Assembly (NCBI GenBank): GCA_947624755.1
Contig: CANQLQ010000100.1
Location: 1 to 7,297 of the forward strand
DNA from: an uncultured Clostridia bacterium
GTDB taxonomy: Bacteria; Bacillota; Clostridia; Oscillospirales; Acutalibacteraceae
Length of the DNA: 7,297 nt
Reading direction: 5' to 3'
Shown: one piece after another, positions 1 through 5,749 of the stretch
How positions within the stretch are numbered: position 1 is the stretch's first letter
How the letters are laid out: every line of letters begins with the position of its first letter
Notes under the pieces: generated by a model
Told to the model about the DNA's origin: nothing
Databases searched by the model: none
The model's input: only the letters and a program-made list of their open reading frames with translations
Translations under genes and position numbers: made by a program

Positions 1-85
1 CACTTCGTCAATTCGGGTGCATTGTTACCGTTTACCTTTTAGGGGATCTTTCGACTGCACTTTTCTTGACATTTCCAAAACCAAA

Positions 86-114
86 TAAACAAATCGTATA
101 TATTATGGTATAAT
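86..114 (+). promoter_or_regulatory. Extended -10 promoter for the methyltransferase gene
   Basis: A perfect TATAAT lies at 109-114 and is preceded by TGG (106-108), giving an extended -10 box. A weak -35 candidate, TAAACA (86-91), sits exactly 17 nt upstream. Transcription would begin near 121, the first base of the leader hairpin. A TTGACA at 66-71 is too far away (37 nt) to serve this -10. The call rests on motif match and spacing only. Confidence 0.6.
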
Positions 115-120
115 TGGCGC

Positions 121-145
121 ATTCAATGAGAGCGAAGCATTGAAT
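121..145 (+). promoter_or_regulatory. 5' leader hairpin at the start of the methyltransferase mRNA
   Basis: ATTCAATG (121-128) and CATTGAAT (138-145) form a perfect 8-bp inverted repeat with a 9-nt loop, AGAGCGAAG. It begins at the predicted transcription start and ends 4 nt before the Shine-Dalgarno sequence. A hairpin there commonly protects the 5' end of an mRNA or tunes ribosome access. There is no T-run after it, so it is not an attenuator terminator. An operator for a dimeric regulator is an alternative reading. Confidence 0.5.
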
Positions 146-149
146 TTTG

Positions 150-155
150 AGGAGG
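150..155 (+). promoter_or_regulatory. Shine-Dalgarno sequence that decides the methyltransferase start
   Basis: AGGAGG at 150-155 sits 5 nt before ATG 161. The open frame also extends upstream to a TTG at 140, but that codon lies inside the right arm of the leader hairpin and has no ribosome binding site, so ATG 161 is the supported start. Confidence 0.8.
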
Positions 156-160
156 ATAAT

Positions 161-868
161 ATGAACATCAACGGGTACTTGGATTATATAAATTCTCCAT
201 GGGGAAGATTGTTCTACAGATTGGTTTGGCATAATCTTGAATTCAAAAATAAAAAGATATTGGATTTCGGCAGCGGTTTTGGCGTTACCTCAAACCATTT
301 GGCAAAATATAACGATGTGACGGCTGTGGAGCCAAACAGTGAGCTTCTTAAACATAGAATATGCGATAATCGTTACGAGCAAATAATAGGAAATGTTGAT
401 GTCCTTAAAGATATGGACAACGGCAGCTTTGATGTTATACTATGTCACAATGTTTTGGAGTATGTTGAGGATCGAACTGACATTATTGCTGAATTCCATA
501 GGCTTTTGAAAAATGACGGTATTTTATCAATAGTAAAGCATAATAAAAACGGCAAAATAATGCACAAAGCGGTATTTGAAAACAACATTGACGAGGCAAT
601 GGCGCTTTTGAATGGAGAGAATTCTCTGTCAAAGAATTTCGGAACAATACATGAATACGAGATTGAGGATTTGAAGAAATGGGTTGCAGAGGGATTTGTT
701 TTGGATAAGGTATATGGTATTCGCACTTTCTACGGAATACAACCCAATTCCTGCAAATGTGAACCTGACTGGGAAGAAAGAATGTTTATGCTGGAATGTG
801 CTGTGGAAAGTGAACCTATATATACGAACATAGCGTTCTTTCAGCATTTGCTTTTAAAAATGAAATAA
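161..868 (+). CDS. Class I SAM-dependent methyltransferase, CmoM/SmtA-like
   Basis: This encodes a 235-residue soluble protein with a Rossmann methyltransferase fold. Motif I is ILDFGSGFG at residues 33-41, which binds S-adenosylmethionine. An acidic residue follows strand 2 (E57 in AVEPN) where the ribose hydroxyls are held, and DVILCHNVLEYV (91-102) matches the post-motif strand and helix. Several further stretches (the HNVLEYV block, an IMH motif, GIRTF, and EPIY near the C-terminus) resemble E. coli CmoM/SmtA, which methylates carboxymethoxyuridine at tRNA position 34; length also fits. That resemblance is from memory of the family, and Firmicutes homologues are not proven to share the substrate, so I give no symbol. 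It appears monocistronic, with its own promoter and a 270-nt gap before the GH2 gene. The following repeat may separate their transcription. Confidence 0.88.
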   Translation: MNINGYLDYINSPWGRLFYRLVWHNLEFKNKKILDFGSGFGVTSNHLAKYNDVTAVEPNSELLKHRICDNRYEQIIGNVDVLKDMDNGSFDVILCHNVLEYVEDRTDIIAEFHRLLKNDGILSIVKHNKNGKIMHKAVFENNIDEAMALLNGENSLSKNFGTIHEYEIEDLKKWVAEGFVLDKVYGIRTFYGIQPNSCKCEPDWEERMFMLECAVESEPIYTNIAFFQHLLLKMK

Positions 869-945
869 GTTTTTTACCGAGAATGAAAAAGGCGTACCAA
901 AATCGCTCGTATCAAAACCGATAATTTGCACAAATTAAGTAATCA

Positions 946-1107
946 ACGGAAAAATTTTTTGTCACTAATTTGGAATTATCTTTATTATGCCGGGAAAATC
1001 TAAATACTTTGTTGTGTATTGCCAAGTATTTTGGTAAAATATTACGGAAAATTTGCAAGCAAGATGAGTATTAAGCTTTAAGCGTGATTTGATCGGAGCA
1101 TTCTTGA
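946..1107 (+). repeat. Diverged copy (A) of a dispersed palindromic repeat, MITE-like
   Basis: This non-coding stretch aligns with the intact element at 4411-4581 and, more closely, with the reverse complement of 7084-7268. Shared blocks with the latter are TTTGTCACTAATTT (958-971), AATACTTTGT and TGTATTGCC (1003-1023), AGTATTTT (1025-1032), TATTACGGAA (1040-1049), CAAGCAAGAT (1056-1065) and TAAGCGTGATTTGATCGGA (1079-1097). The right end, GCATTCTTGA, is a decayed version of the terminal repeat. The left end is uncertain; a possible mate (GAGAATG, near 879-885) would make the copy about 230 bp. It ends about 20 nt before the GH2 ribosome binding site, so it is either in the GH2 leader or carries its promoter. 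One weak extended -10 candidate, TGGTAAAAT, lies at 1032-1040. Confidence 0.7.
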
Positions 1108-1126
1108 TATAACGGAATTTTGAATT

Positions 1127-1130
1127 AAGG
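1127..1130 (+). promoter_or_regulatory. Shine-Dalgarno sequence that decides the GH2 start
   Basis: AAGG at 1127-1130 lies 8 nt before ATG 1139. An in-frame GTG at 1130 overlaps this AAGG itself and has no separate ribosome binding site, so ATG 1139 is preferred. Confidence 0.65.
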
Positions 1131-1138
1131 TGAATTTT

Positions 1139-3469
1139 ATGTATTTTAATAATGATTGGAAGTTTTTTTACGGAGAAAACGAAGAAGCCTATTATCGAGG
1201 CTTTAAAGATTCTACATGGCGAAGCGTGACTTTGCCGCACGATTGGAGCGTTGAACACAACTTTGATATTAACCAATCCAGCGGAACAGGCTATCTTCCC
1301 GGAGGTACGGGCTGGTACAGAAAGCATTTTGAACTTCCCGATATTGACGAAGATTCAAGAGTGTTCGTAACTTTTAACGGTGTATATAACAACTCAAGAG
1401 TGTGGTGCAATTCCAATTATCTCGGAAAAAGACCGTACGGTTATTCAACCTTTTGCTATGAGCTTACGGAATTTCTAAAGAAAAAAGACAATGTTCTTTC
1501 CGTTAAGGTGTCAAGACCACAGACCGCTGATTCACGCTGGTTCACCGGTACGGGAATTTACAGAGATGTTATACTTTGCGTTACCGGTAAGTATAGTCTA
1601 ACTCACCTCGGAAGTATTTTTGTAAAAACCTTCGTTGAAGGCGATAAAGCAAAGGTCATCACCGATTTTGATGTTGACGGCGGCTGCGCCGATATTGAAT
1701 TTATCCTTAGAGACAGTAACTTTAATGAAGTTGCAAAAACTACCGTAACCGCTCAAAAGGGGAGCGCCGAGCTTGAAGTTTTGTCACCTAAGCTTTGGAG
1801 CGCAGACGAGCCTAATCTCTACAGGCTTTTTGTAACCGTTTATGACGGCGAAAAAGTAAGCGATAAAAAGGAAATTGCCGTCGGTATCCGCACCCTTGAG
1901 TTCGATTGCGGCAAAGGTTTTTTTGTCAATGGTAAAAACGAAAAACTCAAAGGCGTATGTGTCCATCATGACAGCGGCGCACTTGGCGCAGCGTTTTACA
2001 AGAGCGTATGGAAAAGAAGACTTGAAACGTTGAAATCGGCAGGCTGCAACGCAATTCGTACAAGCCATAATCCGCCCGATCCGCTTTTGCTTGATCTTTG
2101 CGATGAAATGGGCTTTTATGTTATGGACGAAGCGTTCGATGAATGGGAAGGCTTTAAAAATAAATGGTGGCAAGGACATAACGTCTATCCGCCAAAGCAT
2201 TACGGTTATGCCGATGATTTCCATGAATGGCACGAAAAAGATCTTGGCGATATGGTAAAGCGTGACCGCAATCATCCGTCAATTATTATGTGGTCGATAG
2301 GTAATGAAATTGATTATCCGAATGACCCATACGGCTATTTTGCTTTTGATAAGGTCACAGGCAACAACGACAAAAACAAGCCGCTTAAAGAAAGGTTATA
2401 CAGCGAAGACAGACCGGACGCAAAGCATCTTACAGTCGCTGCAAAAGAACTTGTGAAAATTGTAAAAAATTTTGACACAACAAGACCTGTTACCGCTGCT
2501 CTTTCCTTTCCCGAAATGTGCGAATATATCGGGCTAACCGATGAGCTTGATGTCGCAGGCTATAACTATAAAGAAGAGTATTATGCCGAACACCGTCAAA
2601 AGCACCCGCAAAGATTTGTTTACGGGAGCGAAAACGGCCACGAAGAGGATAAGTGGAATTATGTAAAAAATAACGAAGATATCTGCGGTCAATTTTTGTG
2701 GACAGGTATCGACTATCTCGGTGAGGCAAAAGGCTGGCCATACAGGGCAAGCGCAGCAGGAATTATGGATCTTGCAGGCTTTGCGAAAAACTATAAATAT
2801 ACGCTTCGCAAAATCCTTTGGACAGATGAGCCTGTCGTTGAAGTATATACATTAAAAAAAGAAGAAAAAAATACAAAACCTTTTAATTCTATAGAAAATA
2901 CATATACCAAAAGCTGGAATTACAGCGACAAAGAGATGGTCACGGCTGCGGTTATAACCAACCTTGAAAATCCTAAAATATATCTAAACGGCAAAGAGTA
3001 CACTAAATTCAAAAAGGAAAAAAACTATGTTTATATTTTCACCGTACCTTTTGAAAAAGGTGAATTGACTGCCAAAGCTTTGGACAAAAACGGCAATATA
3101 ATTGCTGATTCCGTCCGTACTCACGGCGATAAATTGAAGATTTCGACGAACACCGTTGATGATATTGACAGAGAAAGAAATTTGAGACTTATCCAAATAG
3201 AAGTTTCTCTTCAAGATGAAAACGATATTGCGGTAACGGATAACGACGTGGAAGTTTATGTTGATGTTGTCGGAAACGCACAGCTTCTCGGCATTGAAAA
3301 CGGTGATATAACCGATCTTACCGCTTATAATTCTTCTTTCAGAAAGACCTTCGGCGGCAGACTTTTAGCTTATGTAAGAACGACTCCCGATGCTGAATTT
3401 GATATTAAATTCAATATTGGCAGTCCATTAAAAAAGAAAGCAAAAAGAAAAGCACACGGCAGTTTATAA
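1139..3469 (+). CDS. Glycoside hydrolase family 2 enzyme, beta-galactosidase type
   Basis: This encodes a 776-residue retaining glycosidase, probably releasing terminal beta-galactose from oligosaccharides; beta-glucuronidase and related activities also occur in GH2. There is no signal peptide, so it should act in the cytoplasm on imported sugars. Domains in order: N-terminal jelly-roll sugar-binding domain (about 1-150, with SRWFTGTGIYRDV at 132-144), Ig-like domain (about 155-260), TIM barrel (about 265-560), then a DUF4982-like segment and a C-terminal beta domain (about 650-755, containing VVGNAQLLGIENGD). Catalytic residues are visible: acid/base E390 in SIGNE and nucleophile E498 in YGSEN; the conserved IRTSHNPP begins at I306. 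The protein ends in a lysine/arginine-rich tail. The gene is complete and unbroken. A GH43 gene follows after 74 nt on the same strand and is probably co-transcribed, suggesting joint breakdown of an arabinose- or xylose-decorated galactose-containing glycan. Confidence 0.93.
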   Translation: MYFNNDWKFFYGENEEAYYRGFKDSTWRSVTLPHDWSVEHNFDINQSSGTGYLPGGTGWYRKHFELPDIDEDSRVFVTFNGVYNNSRVWCNSNYLGKRPYGYSTFCYELTEFLKKKDNVLSVKVSRPQTADSRWFTGTGIYRDVILCVTGKYSLTHLGSIFVKTFVEGDKAKVITDFDVDGGCADIEFILRDSNFNEVAKTTVTAQKGSAELEVLSPKLWSADEPNLYRLFVTVYDGEKVSDKKEIAVGIRTLEFDCGKGFFVNGKNEKLKGVCVHHDSGALGAAFYKSVWKRRLETLKSAGCNAIRTSHNPPDPLLLDLCDEMGFYVMDEAFDEWEGFKNKWWQGHNVYPPKHYGYADDFHEWHEKDLGDMVKRDRNHPSIIMWSIGNEIDYPNDPYGYFAFDKVTGNNDKNKPLKERLYSEDRPDAKHLTVAAKELVKIVKNFDTTRPVTAALSFPEMCEYIGLTDELDVAGYNYKEEYYAEHRQKHPQRFVYGSENGHEEDKWNYVKNNEDICGQFLWTGIDYLGEAKGWPYRASAAGIMDLAGFAKNYKYTLRKILWTDEPVVEVYTLKKEEKNTKPFNSIENTYTKSWNYSDKEMVTAAVITNLENPKIYLNGKEYTKFKKEKNYVYIFTVPFEKGELTAKALDKNGNIIADSVRTHGDKLKISTNTVDDIDRERNLRLIQIEVSLQDENDIAVTDNDVEVYVDVVGNAQLLGIENGDITDLTAYNSSFRKTFGGRLLAYVRTTPDAEFDIKFNIGSPLKKKAKRKAHGSL

Positions 3470-3489
3470 AAAAACTTGCAAAAAATTTT

Positions 3490-3524
3490 AGGAAGCTCTG
3501 ATTAAGCCTTAATCAGAGGTTCCT
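3490..3524. repeat. Ends-only palindrome between GH2 and GH43, related to the dispersed repeat
   Basis: AGGAAGCTCTGATTAAG (3490-3506) and CTTAATCAGAGGTTCCT (3508-3524) are inverted repeats with one mismatch in 17 and a single central base; flanking ATTTT and AAAAT can extend the stem. The arm GGAAGCTCTGATTAA differs by one base from the terminal repeat GGAAGCACTGATTAA of the intact element at 4411-4581. The simplest reading is two terminal repeats with the interior lost. No T-run follows, so it is not a good intrinsic terminator, but in the GH2-GH43 mRNA it would form a strong hairpin that could stop 3' exonucleases or set relative expression. Confidence 0.7.
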
Positions 3525-3543
3525 TAGAAAATGAGGGTAAACT

Positions 3544-4395
3544 ATGCTTGCAAAAGATATTAACATAAGAGATCCTTTTATATTGCACGAAGGCGATACA
3601 TATTACCTTTTCGGAACTCGTGCAAAAAATTTTGGTGTAAATGTAAAGGGTTTTGATGTTTATTTGACAAAGGATTTGAAGAATTTCAGCGAGCCTAAGA
3701 GCGTTTTTGAAGATAAAGGCTACTTTTTTGAAAATTCAACCTATTGGGCGCCCGAAGTTCATAAATTCAACGATAAATTTTATATGTTTGCAACCTTTAC
3801 AAAGCCCAACGGTCTAAGGGGTACATATTCACTCGTTTCCGATACGCCTGAAGGACCTTTTGAACTTAACAGTAAAAACGCGCTTACACCTTATGAATGG
3901 GAAAGTCTTGACGGAACTCTTTATATAGAGAACGGCGAACCTTATCTTGTTTTCTGCCGCGAACATACACGGATTATTGACGGAACGGTCGAATATATAA
4001 AACTTAATAAGACGCTTTCGCAGGCGGTCAGCGAGCCTGTGACTTTATTCAAAGGCTCAGAACCGTTCTACATCCTTCATCCTGACAACAGCGGACACTA
4101 TGTAACGGACGGACCGTTTATGTTCCGTACGAAAAAGGGAAGACTTCTTCTTATCTGGTCAACTTTCATTGACGGAAAATATGCTCAATGTGCTGCAAGA
4201 AGCGACAACGACAGCATTACGGGTAATTTTATACATCTCGATCCGCTGATAACCGACGACGGCGGTCACGGAATGATTTTTGAGTATGAGGGCGACCTTA
4301 TGCTCACCTTCCATACACCTAATAAGACCGGTTATGAAAGACCGGTGTTTTACAAAATCCAAGACCTCGCGGACACATTAAAGGTCATAAAATAA
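3544..4395 (+). CDS. Glycoside hydrolase family 43 protein
   Basis: This encodes a 283-residue single-domain five-bladed beta-propeller of GH43, the inverting family of arabinofuranosidases, xylosidases and galactan-active enzymes. Without a signal peptide it is probably cytoplasmic. The catalytic base is D10 in NIRDPFIL, the pKa-modulating aspartate is D123 in ESLDGTLY, and YWAPEV (67-72) and GGHGM (H242, usual metal-site histidine) are typical of the fold. At the position where GH43 enzymes usually carry the general acid in a (E)GP motif, this protein reads VTDGPF, with D189. I believe a whole subgroup has this form, so it does not by itself mean inactivity. The start is supported by GAGGG at 3533-3537, 6 nt upstream. 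It follows the GH2 gene in one probable operon and is terminated by the hairpin at 4587-4619. The exact substrate cannot be read from sequence. Confidence 0.92.
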   Translation: MLAKDINIRDPFILHEGDTYYLFGTRAKNFGVNVKGFDVYLTKDLKNFSEPKSVFEDKGYFFENSTYWAPEVHKFNDKFYMFATFTKPNGLRGTYSLVSDTPEGPFELNSKNALTPYEWESLDGTLYIENGEPYLVFCREHTRIIDGTVEYIKLNKTLSQAVSEPVTLFKGSEPFYILHPDNSGHYVTDGPFMFRTKKGRLLLIWSTFIDGKYAQCAARSDNDSITGNFIHLDPLITDDGGHGMIFEYEGDLMLTFHTPNKTGYERPVFYKIQDLADTLKVIK

Positions 4396-4410
4396 ATTTT
4401 TGAAAATAGC

Positions 4411-4581
4411 TTTAAGGAAGCACTGATTAATTCAGGGTGTCTTAATTGGCGAGGAAATTTTTCGTCAGTTTGTTCAAAAATTTGAGGCAATACTTTGTGT
4501 ATTAACGAGAATTTTTGGGCAAAATGACGGAATAATTTACCGTCAAGAAAGGCAGCTTGTATTAATCAGTGCTTCCTTAAA
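4411..4581 (+). repeat. Intact palindromic repeat element (copy B), MITE-like, 171 bp
   Basis: Perfect 21-bp terminal inverted repeats lie at 4411-4431 and 4561-4581 (TTTAAGGAAGCACTGATTAAT and its complement). The interior has no usable reading frame but folds well: GGCGA (4448-4452) with TCGTC (4462-4466); GTTCAAAAATT (4472-4482) with AATTTTTGGGC (4510-4520) using two G-U pairs; inside that, AATAC/GTATT (4489-4493/4499-4503); and TGACGG/CCGTCA (4525-4530/4540-4545). The outermost TTTAA/TTAAA could include a TA target duplication as produced by IS630/mariner-type transposases, but this is inferred. It lies between the GH43 stop and the terminator, so it is transcribed as part of the GH43 3' untranslated region. 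Confidence 0.85.
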
Positions 4582-4586
4582 AAGCA

Positions 4587-4619
4587 AAAATCCGAAGTGA
4601 GCCAAAAACTTCGGATTTT
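4587..4619. terminator. Bidirectional intrinsic terminator between convergent genes
   Basis: AAAATCCGAAGT (4587-4598) and ACTTCGGATTTT (4608-4619) form a perfect 12-bp stem with a 9-nt loop. Reading on the - strand the stem runs into TTTTTGCTTTTT, a strong terminator tail for the DUF6440-like gene. Reading on the + strand it ends in TTTTCCTATTTT, adequate for the GH2-GH43 operon. Its position between convergent genes fits use in both directions. Confidence 0.88.
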
Positions 4620-4677
4620 CCTATTTTAAAATTTACCTGCTGCTATTAAAGAAAACTTTGAATAAATAAATACTTAC

Positions 4678-4866
4678 TCAGTCGTCAAGTATAGATGTAA
4701 TAACGGGTTTTCCGTATTTATCAAGAAGCGGAGTAAGACCGCCGGCATAACCGCCTGCTATGTGGAAGATATAGTTTACGCCGGTTTCCTTATCAACCCA
4801 GATCTCAAAACCGCTAATGCTTCCTTGAGAATAGGTTTTAATAAATCTGTTGCTCTTTTTTAACAT
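4678..4866 (-). CDS. Small DUF6440-like protein
   Basis: This encodes a 62-residue protein of unknown function. The block VDKETGVNYIFH (24-35) followed by GGYAGGLTPLLDKYGKP (38-54) is what I recognise as the DUF6440 family, small single-domain Firmicutes proteins with a conserved glycine-rich centre and no assigned role. There is no signal peptide, membrane segment or cysteine. The start is supported by AAGAAGGTG (complement of 4872-4880), 5 nt upstream of ATG. It may share a transcript with queH, 109 nt upstream on the same strand, or have its own promoter; I see no convincing one. The terminator at 4587-4619 follows it. The length matches the family, so it is not a fragment. Confidence 0.8.
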   Translation of the reverse strand: MLKKSNRFIKTYSQGSISGFEIWVDKETGVNYIFHIAGGYAGGLTPLLDKYGKPVITSILDD

Positions 4867-4921
4867 GATAACACCTTCTTAATTAAATTTGTTTAAGTGA
4901 TAATTGCCGGTTGATTGCTCA

Positions 4922-4934
4922 TTGATAATATCAA
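4922..4934. promoter_or_regulatory. Short palindrome upstream of the DUF6440-like gene
   Basis: TTGATAATATCAA is a perfect 6+1+6 palindrome 56 nt upstream of the small gene. It could be an operator, but an AT-rich 13-mer like this can arise by chance and no clear -35/-10 pair is centred on it. Confidence 0.25.
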
Positions 4935-4939
4935 GATTT

Positions 4940-4973
4940 ACTTTTACCCGTTTCGCGGCGTAATATTAAAAGT
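4940..4973 (-). terminator. Weak hairpin directly after queH
   Basis: ACTTTTA (4940-4946) and TAAAAGT (4967-4973) are perfect inverted repeats enclosing a small CCG/CGG stem, starting 2 nt after the queH stop. There is no T-run beyond it, so termination would be partial at best; mRNA 3'-end stabilisation is equally possible. Confidence 0.35.
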
Positions 4974-4975
4974 CT

Positions 4976-5623
4976 TCATAAATCTAATCCGCGTAACTCC
5001 TGCGGACGATGTCCGCCGATGCCTGCCTGTGAGAAGATGCAACCGCAATAATTTTGTCGGTAAAGGTTATATTCTCTTGAAAGCTCAATTGAGCGCTTGT
5101 AGCCGTTTTTCTTTTTGAAGTCTGAGGGCAAGTGCTTAACTTTGTAAATTTGCGCAAGCTCTTCGCCGATTTCATTTATCTTTGCGGCATTTTTGAGTGG
5201 ACTTATTGATAGGGTGGTTGTGAAATAATCAAAGCCCTTTTCCTTCGCAAGCTTTGCCGTTTCGGTAAGTCTCAGCCTATAGCACGCAAAGCACCTTTCG
5301 CCGCCCTCGCGGATATTTTCAAGCCCTTTGACGGCGCCGTAAAATTCGTCAGGGTCAAATCTTCCTTCAATATAGCCGATTTTATTTTTTGACGGCAACT
5401 GTTCAATGAATCTTTTTTGCTCGCTGACTCTGTGAAAATATTCGCTTTCGGGGTAAATGTTGGGATTATAATAAAAAACGGTTATGCTGAAAAACTTTGA
5501 AAGATATTCAAGACAATAGCTGCTGCATGGCGCACAGCACGAATGAAGAAGCAGAGTAGGGACAGTACCGCTTTTTTGGTTTTCTTCAATTATTTTTTCA
5601 AGCTCTTTTTGAAAATTCCGCAT
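4976..5623 (-). CDS. queH: Epoxyqueuosine reductase QueH, with an added C-terminal tail
   Basis: This encodes a 215-residue cytoplasmic protein of the QueH (former DUF208) family, the QueG-independent enzyme that reduces epoxyqueuosine to queuosine at position 34 of tRNAs with GUN anticodons. All family cysteine motifs are present: CCxxC (C29, C30, C33 in SCCAPC), CxxC (C111, C114 in ERCFACYR) and CxC (C193, C195 in NYCGC), which hold the iron-sulfur cluster and metal site; the TLLLHSCCAPC strand-loop of the fold is intact. The start has GAGGTG (complement of 5631-5636) 7 nt upstream. The last 19 or so residues, after CGCIFS, look foreign to the family: AGIGGHRPQELRGLDL is encoded by a hairpin-forming sequence that recurs at the right edge of the window. 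No other queuosine gene is in view, so other pathway steps must lie elsewhere or be replaced by salvage. Confidence 0.92.
   Translation of the reverse strand: MRNFQKELEKIIEENQKSGTVPTLLLHSCCAPCSSYCLEYLSKFFSITVFYYNPNIYPESEYFHRVSEQKRFIEQLPSKNKIGYIEGRFDPDEFYGAVKGLENIREGGERCFACYRLRLTETAKLAKEKGFDYFTTTLSISPLKNAAKINEIGEELAQIYKVKHLPSDFKKKNGYKRSIELSREYNLYRQNYCGCIFSQAGIGGHRPQELRGLDL
4988..5016. repeat. Hairpin repeat inside the 3' end of queH
   Basis: TCCGC (4988-4992) pairs with GCGGA (5002-5006) across a 9-nt loop; alternatively GCGGAC (5002-5007) pairs with GTCCGC (5011-5016) across GAT. The same architecture, with the same loop length and with compensating base changes, is present at 7272-7297. It encodes HRPQELRG in the queH frame. 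Confidence 0.6.
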
Positions 5624-5646
5624 ATGAGTTCACCTCGTTTTTTGAA

Positions 5647-5676
5647 ATATTAACACATATATATAACTGTTGTCAA
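5647..5676 (-). promoter_or_regulatory. Probable queH promoter
   Basis: On the - strand a perfect TTGACA -35 box (complement of 5671-5676) is followed after 18 nt by TAATAT (complement of 5647-5652), 24 nt before the queH start codon. The -10 is only a 4/6 match and the leader would be short, so an alternative -10 in the TATATATA run nearby is possible. Confidence 0.5.
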
Positions 5677-5686
5677 ACGCAAAACC

Positions 5687-5706
5687 GCCGGATTTTTAAG
5701 GCCGGC
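5687..5706 (-). terminator. GC-rich hairpin upstream of queH, possible SPFH-gene terminator
   Basis: GCCGG (5687-5691) and CCGGC (5702-5706) form a stem extendable by a wobble and a G-C pair, with an AT-rich loop. On the - strand it is followed by GGTTTTGCGTTT, a poor to moderate T tail. It lies just before the queH promoter, where read-through from the SPFH gene would need to stop. Confidence 0.45.
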
Positions 5707-5749
5707 AGCTTTGCATATATAAGGAAAGGGTGTGAAGAAAGCTAAGTGT

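Noticed and set aside
1..65. Left-edge sequence as the end of an upstream gene or an RNA gene
   Set aside because: No frame shows a recognisable protein end and there is no tRNA-like arm pattern. The GATCTTTCGACTGCAC stretch resembles intergenic repeats I have seen in Clostridia, but one partial copy is too little to call.
66..71. Perfect TTGACA as a -35 box for the methyltransferase promoter
   Set aside because: It is 37 nt from the TATAAT at 109, and no -10 box lies at 16-18 nt from it. The extended -10 with a weak -35 at 86 fits better.
445..726. Open frame of 93 codons on the - strand inside the methyltransferase gene
   Set aside because: It is the antisense shadow of a clear methyltransferase coding region, with no ribosome binding site or recognisable family.
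965..1327. Open frame of 120 codons on the - strand spanning repeat copy A and the GH2 start
   Set aside because: It overlaps a non-coding repeat and the N-terminus of GH2, and its translation resembles no family.
1784..2275. Open frame of 163 codons on the - strand inside the GH2 gene
   Set aside because: It is an antisense shadow of the GH2 barrel region, where the + strand encodes the conserved catalytic motifs.
3490..3524. Intrinsic terminator after the GH2 gene
   Set aside because: The stem is long, but it is not GC-rich at its base and is followed by TTAGAAAATG with no T-run. Similarity to the repeat ends explains it better.
4411..4581. CRISPR-like or phage attachment site
   Set aside because: There are no regularly spaced direct repeats, no cas or integrase genes, and the copies are inverted-ended dispersed elements.
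4984..5175. Alternative - strand frame ending in ADIVRRSYAD over the queH 3' end
   Set aside because: The QueH frame explains the region with all cysteine motifs. The other frame has no start signal and no family.
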